Translations under genes and position numbers: made by a program
The notes under the pieces: generated by a model
The model's input: only the letters and a program-made list of their open reading frames with translations
The model's database searches: none
What the model was told of the DNA's origin: nothing
Assembly (NCBI RefSeq): GCF_000757385.1
Contig: NZ_JRHH01000004.1
Coordinates: 389,527-453,526 of the forward strand
DNA length: 64,000 nt
Reading direction: 5' to 3'
Origin: Flavobacterium aquatile LMG 4008 = ATCC 11947
Lineage (GTDB): Bacteria > Bacteroidota > Bacteroidia > Flavobacteriales > Flavobacteriaceae
In this document: one piece after another, positions 1-7,945 of the stretch
How the letters are laid out: each line of letters opens with the position of its first letter
How positions within the stretch are numbered: the stretch's first letter is position 1

Positions 1-1
1 G

Positions 2-142
2 CAGAAATGCATCCAACCAAAACAAATGCACGACATTCTCGGACATTACAATAGATTTGATATTTTTGATTTGCGGGTAAACATCGCTCCAACCCGAAAA
101 ATCACGTTTATTGATAATCATGAGGATTTTAATAAGAGATAG
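2..142 (+). CDS. C-terminal end of an unidentified protein (partial)
   Basis: The frame starting at base 2 is open from the window edge to a TAG at 140-142 and gives 46 residues ending in NHEDFNKR. The codons look like those of the genes that follow. I do not recognise the family from this tail. It lies on the same strand just upstream of a gentisate-type dioxygenase, so it could belong to the same aromatic-degradation cluster (a ring hydroxylase would be logical), but that is position only, not sequence evidence. Confidence 0.5.
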   Translation, partial: QKCIQPKQMHDILGHYNRFDIFDLRVNIAPTRKITFIDNHEDFNKR

Positions 143-148
143 AATAAT

Positions 149-210
149 GCCACAGATTTAAAAGATTTTCACAGATTATAAAAATCCTTTTTATCTTTTA
201 AATCAATGGC
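149..210. repeat. Palindromic intergenic element
   Basis: Two 18-base arms (149-166 and 193-210) pair with two mismatches around a 26-base centre. The left arm reads GCCACAGATTTAAAAGAT. It fills the spacer before the dioxygenase gene. Such 'cacagattt' palindromes resemble dispersed intergenic repeats of flavobacteria; it could also act as a terminator-like hairpin. Confidence 0.6.
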
Positions 211-227
211 AAAATAATAAATTACAT

Positions 228-1334
228 ATGAACGAAAATCATTCAGACGATCAAATAGGCAGAGCAAGGGTTCACGACACACCCGAACTCGAAGCTTACT
301 ATAAAGAATTAGAAACTCTCGGAGCTGGCGCATTATGGACAGTTGCCAACGATATAGAACCTTGGGAACCAAGAAGTTCATCGGTTCCAATGCTTTGGAA
401 ATACGACGATTTACGCGAATTAGTCCTGAAATCTTCTGAGTTAGTTACGCCGGAACAAGCAGGAAGACGCGTTGTTTATTTGGTAAACGACAAACGAAAA
501 GACGTTTCTGCAGCTGTTGGTTGGTTGTACACCGGAATTCAGGTTACACGTCCAGGCGAAAGCACATCGGCGCACAAACACAAAGCATCGGCATTGCGCT
601 TCATCATGGAAGGCGAAGGCGGTTACACAGTGGTTGATGGAAACAAAATCACATTTGAAGTTAACGATTTCGTAATTACACCAAACTCAACATGGCACGA
701 ACACGGCGTTGACGCAAATGGAAAAACTTGCATCTGGCAGGACGGATTGGATATTCCTTTAGTAAATGCACTTGAAGCAAATGACTATGCAGTTTATGAC
801 GGAAAGCAACCATTAGATTTTCCAGTGAATTATTCACCAATAACCTATGGAACTTCGGGATTTATTCCAGCAGATAAAGTTTGGGACAAACCCTATTCAC
901 CATTATTCAAATATTCGTGGAAAACCGTTTATCCATCATTGTTGGAAGCTGTAAAAGTGAATGAAATTAATCCGTTTGACGGAATTTTGATGCACTATTC
1001 TAATCCGTTAACTGGCGGACACGTGATGCAAACTATGGGCGCATCAATGCAATTATTACCCGCCAATTTTAAAGGAAAAGCGCACAAACACACAGGTTCA
1101 TTCGTGTATCAATGTGCAAAAGGTCATGGTTATTCAATCATCAACGGAAAACGATTTGACTGGAAAGAACGCGATATTTTCTGCGTTCCATCTTGGGCTT
1201 GGCACGAACACCACAATTTATCAGAAACCGAAGATGCGTGCTTGTTTTCATTCAATGATTTACCTGTTATTGAAAAATTAGGATTGTATCAATCAAGAGA
1301 ATTGGAAGGAAATAACGGAAATCAGTTAATTTAA
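228..1334 (+). CDS. Gentisate 1,2-dioxygenase-like bicupin
   Basis: The 368-residue protein has two cupin domains, as in gentisate and 1-hydroxy-2-naphthoate dioxygenases, which use Fe(II) and O2 to open the ring of gentisate to maleylpyruvate. The N-terminal cupin carries His116 and His118 in AHKHKA and a closing WHEHG at 156-160. The C-terminal cupin carries AHKHTG (His286, His288) and WHEHH at 325-329. Retention of histidines in both halves is somewhat unusual, since many members keep metal ligands in only one cupin. There is no signal peptide, so the protein is cytosolic. The FAH hydrolase and maleate isomerase downstream fit the next two steps of the pathway. The ATG at 228 follows a palindromic spacer. 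Substrate could also be a related hydroxybenzoate. Confidence 0.82.
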   Translation: MNENHSDDQIGRARVHDTPELEAYYKELETLGAGALWTVANDIEPWEPRSSSVPMLWKYDDLRELVLKSSELVTPEQAGRRVVYLVNDKRKDVSAAVGWLYTGIQVTRPGESTSAHKHKASALRFIMEGEGGYTVVDGNKITFEVNDFVITPNSTWHEHGVDANGKTCIWQDGLDIPLVNALEANDYAVYDGKQPLDFPVNYSPITYGTSGFIPADKVWDKPYSPLFKYSWKTVYPSLLEAVKVNEINPFDGILMHYSNPLTGGHVMQTMGASMQLLPANFKGKAHKHTGSFVYQCAKGHGYSIINGKRFDWKERDIFCVPSWAWHEHHNLSETEDACLFSFNDLPVIEKLGLYQSRELEGNNGNQLI

Positions 1335-1368
1335 AAATAAATTTTAGAAAACAATTAAACAAAACAAA

Positions 1369-1548
1369 ATGAAAAAAATACCATTATTTGGAATTTTTAT
1401 TGCAGTAGTCTTTATTATTTTAGGAATAAATCTTATTTCAAAAGAGGATGAATTTACTGTGATTGTTGGTTATGCAACTATCATTTTCTTTTCTGGATTA
1501 ATCATTTTTGCAATTATCAAACTACTATCAAATAGAAATAAAACATAA
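1369..1548 (+). CDS. Small two-helix membrane protein (59 aa)
   Basis: An ATG at 1369 opens a 59-residue frame whose TAA (1546-1548) shares one base with the ATG of the FAH gene, which suggests translational coupling. Residues about 3-22 and 33-53 are strongly hydrophobic and a short charged loop (SKEDEF) joins them, so it should be a two-pass inner-membrane protein with a basic tail. I recognise no family. Its place inside a catabolic cluster could mean a role in uptake, or merely a hitch-hiking gene. Confidence 0.65.
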   Translation: MKKIPLFGIFIAVVFIILGINLISKEDEFTVIVGYATIIFFSGLIIFAIIKLLSNRNKT

Positions 1549-2456
1549 TGAAACTACTTACCTACAAAACACAAGACACCGAACCAAGATTAGGCTTCAT
1601 CCATAATAATCAAGTGATTGATATGGAGGATTTTGGAGAGATATCCAATTTTCCGTTACCAGACAACATGCTTGATTTAATCGATTTGGGATTTGAATTA
1701 GTCGAAGAACTAAACGATATGATTGCCGATACAGATGCCGAATTATTTGAAGAAATAGCCTATGACATGGACGAAGTAACGTTCCTAGCTCCTATTCCAA
1801 AACCAAGAAAAAACATCATCGGAATTGGATTGAACTATACTGAACATGTTGCTGAAAGTGCTCGAACATTAGACACAACAGGAAAGTTACCTCAAAAACC
1901 TATCATTTTCTCAAAACCACCAACAACAGTTACGGCCACAAATACCGATATTATCAAAAACACCAAACTAACCGAACAATTGGATTGGGAAGTGGAATTG
2001 GCAGTTGTAATTGGCAAGAAAGGAAAATATGTTACTAAGGAAGATGCCATGGATTACGTTTTTGGTTATACAGTCATAAATGATATTTCAGCGCGTGATT
2101 GTCGTCGTGAAGGACAATGGATCGTGTCAAAAGGACAAGATACTTTTGCACCAATGGGGCCAATTTTGGTTACCAAAGACGAAATTGAAAATCCGCACAA
2201 CTTGAATTTATCATTAAAAGTAAACGGCGTTGAAAAACAAAATTCAAACACCAAGTTCCTACTTTTCAACATCAATGATTTGATAGAAGATTTAAGTACA
2301 GTTTTCACATTAGAACCTGGCGATATCATTGCAACCGGAACTCCATCAGGTGTTGGTGCAGGAAGAAATCCTCAAGAATGGATGTACGATGGCGATGTAG
2401 TTGAAGCAACTGTTGAAGGAATTGGAACGATCGTGAATACGGTAAAAGAGATATAG
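1548..2456 (+). CDS. Fumarylacetoacetate hydrolase (FAH) family protein
   Basis: The protein has 302 residues: an N-terminal segment (1-80) typical of bacterial FAH-family hydrolases, then the catalytic domain (about 86-300). The likely divalent-metal ligands are Glu148 and Glu150 in DWEVEL and Asp179 in NDISARD, and the C-terminal signature GDIIATGTPSGVG is intact. Family members cleave the C-C bond of 2,4-diketo acids. Because a maleate isomerase follows, I infer hydrolysis of maleylpyruvate to maleate and pyruvate; a fumarylpyruvate hydrolase is the alternative, although I see no glutathione-type maleylpyruvate isomerase here. The start overlaps the preceding small gene by one base. Confidence 0.85.
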   Translation: MKLLTYKTQDTEPRLGFIHNNQVIDMEDFGEISNFPLPDNMLDLIDLGFELVEELNDMIADTDAELFEEIAYDMDEVTFLAPIPKPRKNIIGIGLNYTEHVAESARTLDTTGKLPQKPIIFSKPPTTVTATNTDIIKNTKLTEQLDWEVELAVVIGKKGKYVTKEDAMDYVFGYTVINDISARDCRREGQWIVSKGQDTFAPMGPILVTKDEIENPHNLNLSLKVNGVEKQNSNTKFLLFNINDLIEDLSTVFTLEPGDIIATGTPSGVGAGRNPQEWMYDGDVVEATVEGIGTIVNTVKEI

Positions 2457-2459
2457 AAA

Positions 2460-2535
2460 TTATTACACAAAGTTTCACAAAGTAAGCGCAAAGTCGCACA
2501 ACATTTTGTGAAACTCCGTGAAACCTTTGTGAATC
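2460..2535. repeat. Degenerate 'cacaaag' intergenic repeat
   Basis: The 103-base spacer before the maleate isomerase gene contains repeated CACAAAGTTTCACAAAG-like words followed by their complements (ctttgtgaa, ttttgtgaaact). The two halves are partly self-complementary. Related 'ctttgtg' text recurs at 10738-10812 and 13275-13316, so this is a dispersed family. Confidence 0.5.
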
Positions 2536-2559
2536 TTAGTGAAATAAAATATACTAAAA

Positions 2560-3306
2560 ATGAAATACAGAATAGGACAAATAGTTCCATCAAGTAATGT
2601 AACGATGGAAACCGAAATACCAGCAATTTTTCGTTCACGTGAAACCATTTTGCCAGAACGTTTTACCTTCCATTCGAGTAGAATGCGAATGAAAAAAGTA
2701 ACCAAAGAAGAACTTGAAGCCATGGATGCCATGAGTTTGAAATGTGCTCAAGAACTTTCTGACGCGCATGTTGATGTTATGGGTTATGCTTGTTTGGTTG
2801 CCATTATGAGCATGGGAAGAGGTTATCATTGCGTATCGGAAGTAAATTTGCATCAGGAAACTGTGGCTAATGACTTTCCTACTCCAATTGTAACTTCTGC
2901 CGGAGCTTTAATTAACGGATTGAAGGTTTTAGGTGCGAAACAAATTTCGATAATTACACCTTACATGCGACCATTAACCGATATGGTTGTAGATTATATC
3001 GAACATCAAGGCATTAAAGTAAAAGAAAGTATTGCTTTGGAAATTCCTGATAATTTAGAAGTTGCTGCTCAAAATCCGTTGAATTTATTGGAAATATACA
3101 AGCAATTGGATTTGACTGATGTTGATGTTTTAGTAGTTTCTGCTTGTGTTCAGATGCCATCATTGGAAGCAATTGATTTAATTCAGGCAGAATGTGGAAT
3201 TCCTGTTACATCTGCCGCAGTTTGCACTACCTTTGAAATGATGAAGAAACTCGGCATCGAAACCAAATCGGCAATCGGTGGAGAACTTCTAAACGGTAAA
3301 TACTAA
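2560..3306 (+). CDS. Maleate cis-trans isomerase (Asp/Glu racemase superfamily)
   Basis: The 248-residue protein belongs to the Asp/Glu/hydantoin racemase fold and keeps the features of maleate isomerase: the N-terminal PSSNVTMETE signature (10-19) and two cysteines, Cys78 in GYACLV and Cys196 in VSACVQMPS, almost the same spacing as the catalytic Cys76/Cys194 pair of the Nocardia farcinica enzyme. It should turn maleate into fumarate in the cytosol. With the dioxygenase and FAH hydrolase upstream, this gives a glutathione-independent exit from gentisate to fumarate plus pyruvate. An arylmalonate decarboxylase-like activity is possible in the superfamily, but the signature favours the isomerase. 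Confidence 0.85.
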   Translation: MKYRIGQIVPSSNVTMETEIPAIFRSRETILPERFTFHSSRMRMKKVTKEELEAMDAMSLKCAQELSDAHVDVMGYACLVAIMSMGRGYHCVSEVNLHQETVANDFPTPIVTSAGALINGLKVLGAKQISIITPYMRPLTDMVVDYIEHQGIKVKESIALEIPDNLEVAAQNPLNLLEIYKQLDLTDVDVLVVSACVQMPSLEAIDLIQAECGIPVTSAAVCTTFEMMKKLGIETKSAIGGELLNGKY

Positions 3307-3311
3307 ATATC

Positions 3312-3545
3312 ATGGAATGGAACGTAATTGACGGAAAACTAGTAAACAATTTTAAGTTTAAAACACAAACTGAATTAGCACAATTTCTATTAAAAGTAGC
3401 CAATTACGCCGATGAAATCAACCATCATCCTGATTGTAAAATTCATAAAGCATTTCAACTCGAAATCACTTTATACAGTCACGATAAAAATAAAATAACC
3501 GATCTAGATCATCAACTAGCTCAAAAAATTGACACTTTACTTTAA
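3312..3545 (+). CDS. 4a-hydroxytetrahydrobiopterin dehydratase (PCD/DCoH)
   Basis: A short (77-residue) member of the pterin-4a-carbinolamine dehydratase family. The hallmark NHHPD motif lies at residues 37-41, followed by the family-like pattern EITLYSH...D. The enzyme dehydrates the 4a-hydroxypterin made by aromatic amino-acid hydroxylases so that the cofactor can be recycled. It starts five bases after the maleate isomerase stop, so it is almost certainly in the same transcript. No pterin-dependent hydroxylase is visible here; one may lie upstream of the window. The N-terminus is shorter than in many homologues (usually about 95-110 residues). Confidence 0.85.
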   Translation: MEWNVIDGKLVNNFKFKTQTELAQFLLKVANYADEINHHPDCKIHKAFQLEITLYSHDKNKITDLDHQLAQKIDTLL

Positions 3546-3561
3546 TTAAAAAAGAAAATCT

Positions 3562-3681
3562 ATGAAGAACTTAATCGCATTAATCGGTGCATTTTTTGCA
3601 GCAAAGAATACAAAATTTGGATGTTTTGGAACTATTATTGTTTTTATTGTTGTTTATTGGTTAATCAAAAAAGTTTTGTAG
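3562..3681 (+). CDS. Small single-pass membrane protein (39 aa)
   Basis: An ATG at 3562 gives 39 residues ending in a TAG at 3679-3681. Residues about 19-34 (CFGTIIVFIVVYWLI) form one hydrophobic helix and the tail is basic. It starts 16 bases after the pterin dehydratase stop and could be the last gene of the operon. No family is recognised; the length makes a chance ORF possible, but the membrane-helix composition argues for a real small protein. Confidence 0.5.
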   Translation: MKNLIALIGAFFAAKNTKFGCFGTIIVFIVVYWLIKKVL

Positions 3682-3715
3682 TACTACGTACAATATCTAT
3701 TTTATCTTATAATTT

Positions 3716-6001
3716 ATGGTAATAAAAAAACTACTTTGCTTCTTTTTTCTGACCTCTTTTTTTGCAAATGCGCAACATGCTGTAAACTCAAAAGATTTAG
3801 TTGAATACATAAATCCTTTGATGGGAACAGCCAGTAGTTACGATTTAAGTAACGGAAATACCTATCCAACAATTGGTTTGCCGTGGGGAATGAACGCTTG
3901 GACGCCACAAACCGGAAACAATGGAAATGGTTGGCAATATACCTACGATGCTAAGAAAATAAGAGGATTCAAACAAACGCATCAACCTTCACCTTGGATG
4001 AATGATTACGGACAATTTTCATTGATGCCAATTGTTAGAAAAGGAACTGTCGATGAAGAAGATCAAGCCAGTTGGTTCAGTCATAAATCGGAAATTGCGA
4101 AGCCTTACTACTACTCTGTTTATTTGGCCGATCATGATGTAACAACTGAAATTACTCCAACAGAAAGAGCAGCTTTTTTTCACTTTACTTTTCCGAAAAC
4201 CGATAGTGCTTTTGTAGTTATTGATGCTTTTGACAGAGGTTCGTACATCAAAATTATCCCAGAAGAAAACAAAATTATTGGCTACAGTACCCGTTATGCA
4301 CGTGGAAAATTAAGCAATTTCAAAAATTACTTTGTTATTGTATTTGACAAACCTTTTAAAGCTTCAGCTCTTTATAATGACAAAACGAAACTGAAAGAAC
4401 TCGAATTATCAGGTTCGCACATGTCTGCTTTAATCAACTTTGATTGTAACAATTCTAAGGAAATTGTTGGAGCTCGAGTTGCTTCATCTTTTATAAGTTT
4501 TGAGCAAGCAGAAATCAATTTGAAAGAAATTGGAGATGATACTTTCCTAACCGTAAAACAAAAAGCCAAAGATACCTGGAACAAAACACTTGGACGAATT
4601 CAAGTTGAAAGTGGAACGGAAGAACAAATTAGAACTTTTTACTCAACTTTTTATCGCACGCTATTTTTTCCGATGAAAATGTATGAAATTGATGCTTCGA
4701 ATAAAATCATTCATTATAGTCCGTATTCAGGAAAAGTAATGCCAGGTTATCGATTTGCAGGAACTGGTTTTTGGGATACATTTAGAGCATTATATCCATT
4801 TCTAAATTTGATGTATCCTTCTATCAATAAAGAAATGCAACAAGGATTATTGAACGATTATCTAGAAGGTGGTTGGTTACCCGAATGGAGCAGCCCATCG
4901 TACAGCGATATTATGATTGGAAATAATTCTGCTTCAGTAGTTTCCGATGCTTATATCAAAGGTCTTCGAGGTTATGATATTAATAAATTATACGAAGCCT
5001 TAGTGCATGGCGCCAATAATGAAGGTCCGCAAGCTACTGGAAGAAAAGGTGTGGAATATTATAACAAACTAGGTTATGTTCCTTATGATGTTGGTATCAA
5101 TGAAAATGCGGCTAGAACTCTAGAATATGCCTACGATGATTTCACCATTAGCCGATTGGCAAAAGCTTTAAACAGACCGCAAGAAGAAATCGATTTGTAT
5201 GAAAAACGAAGTATGAATTACACACATCTTTTCGATTCTGAAACCAATTTAATGCGTGGAAAAAATAAAGATGGAAGTTTCCACAAACCGTTTAATCCTT
5301 TTAAATGGGGTGACGAATTTACCGAAGGAAACAGTTGGCATTACACTTGGAGTGTTTTTCACGACATCGCTGGTTTGTCAAAATTAATGGGCGGAAACAA
5401 AAAATTTGTTTCTATGTTAGATTCCGTTTTTACTATGCCACCAGTTTTTGACAATAGTTATTATGGTGAGACGATTCACGAAATTAGAGAAATGCAAATT
5501 GCCAATATGGGTCAATATGCTCATGGAAATCAACCTATTCAGCACATGATTTATTTGTATAATTATGCTGGTGAACCTTGGAAAACGCAATATTGGGTTA
5601 GAGAGGTTATGAATAGATTATACAAACCAACTCCAGACGGTTATTGTGGTGATGAAGATAACGGTCAAACTTCTGCTTGGTATGTGTTTTCTGCTTTAGG
5701 TTTCTATCCAGTTTGTCCTGCTACTAATGAATACGTTTTGGGAACTCCTTTGTTTAAGAAAGTTACGCTTACTTTAGAAAACGGAAAACAATTTGTGATT
5801 ACAGCGCCAAATAATAATTTGCAAAACATCTACATCCAAAAAGTAGATTTGAATGGTAAAGAACATTTAAATAACTGGATTAGCCATGAAACGATTTTAA
5901 ACGGAGGAACTTTTAATTTCAAAATGTCAGATACTCCAAATAAAAAAAGAGGAACGACAGAAAGTTCTTTCCCTTTTTCACTATCCACCACTTCTAAATA
6001 G
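3716..6001 (+). CDS. Secreted GH92 alpha-mannosidase
   Basis: The 761-residue protein starts with a signal peptide (about 1-20, ending ANAQ) followed by VEYINPLMGT, the typical N-terminus of glycoside hydrolase family 92. Conserved blocks follow: the putative general-acid region EMQIANMGQYAHGNQP at about 590-605 and GDEDNGQTSAWYVFSALG at about 645-662. GH92 enzymes are calcium-dependent, inverting exo-alpha-mannosidases (mostly alpha-1,2, some 1,3/1,4/1,6) and act in the periplasm or at the cell surface on N-glycans or mannans. There is no lipobox and no T9SS tail, so periplasmic location is most likely. It stands alone here, without SusC/SusD partners. Family is certain; linkage specificity is not. 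Confidence 0.93.
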   Translation: MVIKKLLCFFFLTSFFANAQHAVNSKDLVEYINPLMGTASSYDLSNGNTYPTIGLPWGMNAWTPQTGNNGNGWQYTYDAKKIRGFKQTHQPSPWMNDYGQFSLMPIVRKGTVDEEDQASWFSHKSEIAKPYYYSVYLADHDVTTEITPTERAAFFHFTFPKTDSAFVVIDAFDRGSYIKIIPEENKIIGYSTRYARGKLSNFKNYFVIVFDKPFKASALYNDKTKLKELELSGSHMSALINFDCNNSKEIVGARVASSFISFEQAEINLKEIGDDTFLTVKQKAKDTWNKTLGRIQVESGTEEQIRTFYSTFYRTLFFPMKMYEIDASNKIIHYSPYSGKVMPGYRFAGTGFWDTFRALYPFLNLMYPSINKEMQQGLLNDYLEGGWLPEWSSPSYSDIMIGNNSASVVSDAYIKGLRGYDINKLYEALVHGANNEGPQATGRKGVEYYNKLGYVPYDVGINENAARTLEYAYDDFTISRLAKALNRPQEEIDLYEKRSMNYTHLFDSETNLMRGKNKDGSFHKPFNPFKWGDEFTEGNSWHYTWSVFHDIAGLSKLMGGNKKFVSMLDSVFTMPPVFDNSYYGETIHEIREMQIANMGQYAHGNQPIQHMIYLYNYAGEPWKTQYWVREVMNRLYKPTPDGYCGDEDNGQTSAWYVFSALGFYPVCPATNEYVLGTPLFKKVTLTLENGKQFVITAPNNNLQNIYIQKVDLNGKEHLNNWISHETILNGGTFNFKMSDTPNKKRGTTESSFPFSLSTTSK

Positions 6002-6017
6002 ATACTAAAAAAATATA

Positions 6018-6050
6018 AAAAATGCGAACCAATACTGATTCGCATTTTTT
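6018..6050. terminator. Bidirectional intrinsic terminator
   Basis: An 11-base stem, AAAAATGCGAA (6018-6028) paired with TTCGCATTTTT (6039-6049), closes a 10-base loop and ends in T-runs in both directions. It sits between the convergent GH92 gene and the minus-strand monooxygenase gene. Confidence 0.85.
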
Positions 6051-6052
6051 AT

Positions 6053-6343
6053 TTATGCTAATTTAGTAGTGAAATAAATCTTCGGTTCGGCTTTTAATAA
6101 AGTTGGTGTTGCAGCAAAAAAATCTTTTACATACTGTTGTGAATTATGTCTGTCAAATATGTCCTTATTTTCCCAAACTTCATGCAAAATAAACGCTTGT
6201 GGATTTTCAATATTTTGATGCAAATCATATTGTATACAACCTGCTTCTTCTCTACTTTTGACCACTAAACCTTCAAATAATTCTTTTAGTTTTTCAGTAA
6301 ATTCCTCCTTAGATTCAAGTAGTACGGTTATATTTATTGTCAT
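6053..6343 (-). CDS. Antibiotic-biosynthesis-monooxygenase (ABM) domain protein, YgiN-like
   Basis: This 96-residue protein is a single ABM domain (ferredoxin-like fold). The features I see are the N-terminal strand TINITVLLESKEEF, the middle REEAGCIQYDLHQ and FILHEVWENKDIFDRHNSQ. Members include the quinol monooxygenase YgiN and heme-degrading or ring-oxidising enzymes that act as dimers. It lies two bases after the mdaB-like gene, as in the mdaB-ygiN pair of E. coli, where the two proteins are thought to cycle quinone and quinol. That link makes a quinol monooxygenase the best guess. Confidence 0.8.
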   Translation of the reverse strand: MTINITVLLESKEEFTEKLKELFEGLVVKSREEAGCIQYDLHQNIENPQAFILHEVWENKDIFDRHNSQQYVKDFFAATPTLLKAEPKIYFTTKLA

Positions 6344-6345
6344 AA

Positions 6346-6939
6346 TTAGTTTAAAAATAAGTTAGTTAAGTGTTTTTTGTACTGCTCCAAATCTCTCGGT
6401 ACATCAGCATTTTTTTCAATATCATGAAAGTGCATACTTGGCAACGATGTCATTCCTGTAAAAGCATTCATTCGGTGAAAACCAAATAACGGTCCATCAT
6501 CAACACTAGTTTCATTAAAGAATTCTCCTGGCAATGTAAACGCTTCTTTTGGTGCATTCCACGAAGTGGTTAAAAGGTATTTTCTACCGTGAAGCATTCC
6601 TCCTGTTCCATAGTTTATAGCTGGATTTTTGGACGATCTTCCATCACTGTGATAAATTCCTTTGTCGTGTCCTTCTGTGAAAACTATATCAATGTATTTC
6701 TTAAAACCGTGTGGCAATTGAAACCACCAAATTGGTGTGTGATAAATAACCACATCTGCCCAAACGTATTTTTCAACTTCTTCTGCAGGATTGTACTCAT
6801 CGTTTACATCGGTTGTTTTTACTTCAAAATTGCTGTTGTTTTTAAAAAATTCTAATGTTTCTTTAGCAATTGTTTCATTGAATTTTCCACCTGAATGACC
6901 AAACTTTTGTCCGCCATTGATTATAAATATTTTTGTCAT
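6346..6939 (-). CDS. mdaB: MdaB-type NADPH:quinone reductase (flavodoxin-like fold)
   Basis: The 197-residue sequence follows MdaB closely over its whole length: the N-terminal INGGQKFGHSGG phosphate/FAD-binding loop (6-17), WADVVIYHTPIWWFQLPHG (59-77), YIDIVFTEGHD, NYGTGGMLHGRKY and TSWNAPKEAF. MdaB enzymes are FAD-dependent, NADPH-using two-electron quinone reductases that avoid semiquinone radicals. The gene is cotranscribed with the YgiN-like gene and divergent from a LysR regulator, a layout that suggests induction by quinones or electrophiles through that regulator. A TAAATTTG promoter element lies 26 bases upstream. Confidence 0.87.
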   Translation of the reverse strand: MTKIFIINGGQKFGHSGGKFNETIAKETLEFFKNNSNFEVKTTDVNDEYNPAEEVEKYVWADVVIYHTPIWWFQLPHGFKKYIDIVFTEGHDKGIYHSDGRSSKNPAINYGTGGMLHGRKYLLTTSWNAPKEAFTLPGEFFNETSVDDGPLFGFHRMNAFTGMTSLPSMHFHDIEKNADVPRDLEQYKKHLTNLFLN

Positions 6940-6964
6940 ATTCTTATACTTTAATTTGATGTCA

Positions 6965-6972
6965 CAAATTTA
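6965..6972 (-). promoter_or_regulatory. Bacteroidota -7 promoter element for mdaB
   Basis: Reads TAAATTTG on the minus strand, a full match to TAnnTTTG, 26 bases before the mdaB start. No clear TTG element at -33. Confidence 0.65.
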
Positions 6973-6982
6973 CGACCAGCAT

Positions 6983-7016
6983 TTGTATTATTAAAATAAC
7001 TTAATTCATACCTTTG
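6983..7016 (+). promoter_or_regulatory. Promoter of the LysR gene
   Basis: TTG at 6983-6985 and TACCTTTG at 7009-7016 (23 bases apart) match the Bacteroidota consensus. The start codon follows 24 bases later. The 100-base divergent spacer shared with mdaB is the expected site of LysR binding. Confidence 0.7.
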
Positions 7017-7039
7017 TATCAGAATTATAATAGTTAATT

Positions 7040-7933
7040 ATGGTAAATTTAGAATGGTATCGTACTTTTAAAGCCGTTTACAAAACCGGAACACTAACTG
7101 GTGCTGCCGAAGTACTGTTTATTTCGCAACCTGGCGTGAGTTTGCACTTAAGTTCTCTTGAAAATTATGTTGGGTACAAATTATTTGATCGAACTGGAAG
7201 AAAAATGGTGCCAACAGAGAAAGGAAAAGTTTTGTATAATTTTACAATAGAAGCTTTAAGCAAATTAGAAGAAGCCGAACAAAACTTCCAACGAAGTACC
7301 GAAAAACATACACCAACGATAAGCATCGGAATGTGTTTTGAAACTTTTCAAATTACTCTAGAACAGTACATTTCAACCTTGCCATTTAATGTAATAATTC
7401 AATTTGGAGAATATCCGTTGATGGTTGAAAATCTTGAAAAAGGAATTTTAGATTTGATAATTACACCACAAATGGTTTCGAAAAATACTATCGAATACCA
7501 ACCTTTTTCATCAGAAACCATTGTACTTGTTGGTGGAAATGAAATCGACAAATCAGAATTTGAAACCATAGAAAATAACAACAATCTTGAAGCAACTGAA
7601 AACTGGTTAAAGCAACAAAAATGGTACGGAACCACTGGCGATATGGAACATTTACGTCGCTTTTGGCAATTGAATTTTAATAAATACGCCGATTTTCGTC
7701 CGAATTATATTGTGCCTAATTTGAATTCTATTGTACGTTGCTTAAGCAGCGGAAAAGGTCTTGCCGTTGTTCCTGATTTTCTGTGTCGAAAAGAAATCGA
7801 CAACCATCAGATTCAACTCATCTGGAAAGGAAAAGTGCCGTTGGTAAACACTTTATATTTTGCCACACGAAAGAAAACTTTGTATGTCGATGAAATTGAT
7901 TTGATAAAGAAAATATTTTTAGAAGTAATGTAA
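7040..7933 (+). CDS. LysR-family transcriptional regulator
   Basis: The 297-residue protein has the LysR winged helix-turn-helix at residues 1-60 (GTLTGAAEVLFISQPGVSLH, then LFDRTGRKMVPTEKG), a linker helix, and a periplasmic-binding-like effector domain from about 90 to 290. LysR proteins bind as tetramers and usually control a divergent gene plus their own. Here the divergent operon is mdaB-ygiN, so a quinone- or redox-responsive function is the simplest inference. The 3' end is convergent with the DUF885 gene, 12 bases away, without an obvious terminator. Confidence 0.9.
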   Translation: MVNLEWYRTFKAVYKTGTLTGAAEVLFISQPGVSLHLSSLENYVGYKLFDRTGRKMVPTEKGKVLYNFTIEALSKLEEAEQNFQRSTEKHTPTISIGMCFETFQITLEQYISTLPFNVIIQFGEYPLMVENLEKGILDLIITPQMVSKNTIEYQPFSSETIVLVGGNEIDKSEFETIENNNNLEATENWLKQQKWYGTTGDMEHLRRFWQLNFNKYADFRPNYIVPNLNSIVRCLSSGKGLAVVPDFLCRKEIDNHQIQLIWKGKVPLVNTLYFATRKKTLYVDEIDLIKKIFLEVM

Positions 7934-7945
7934 ATCTTTTACAAA

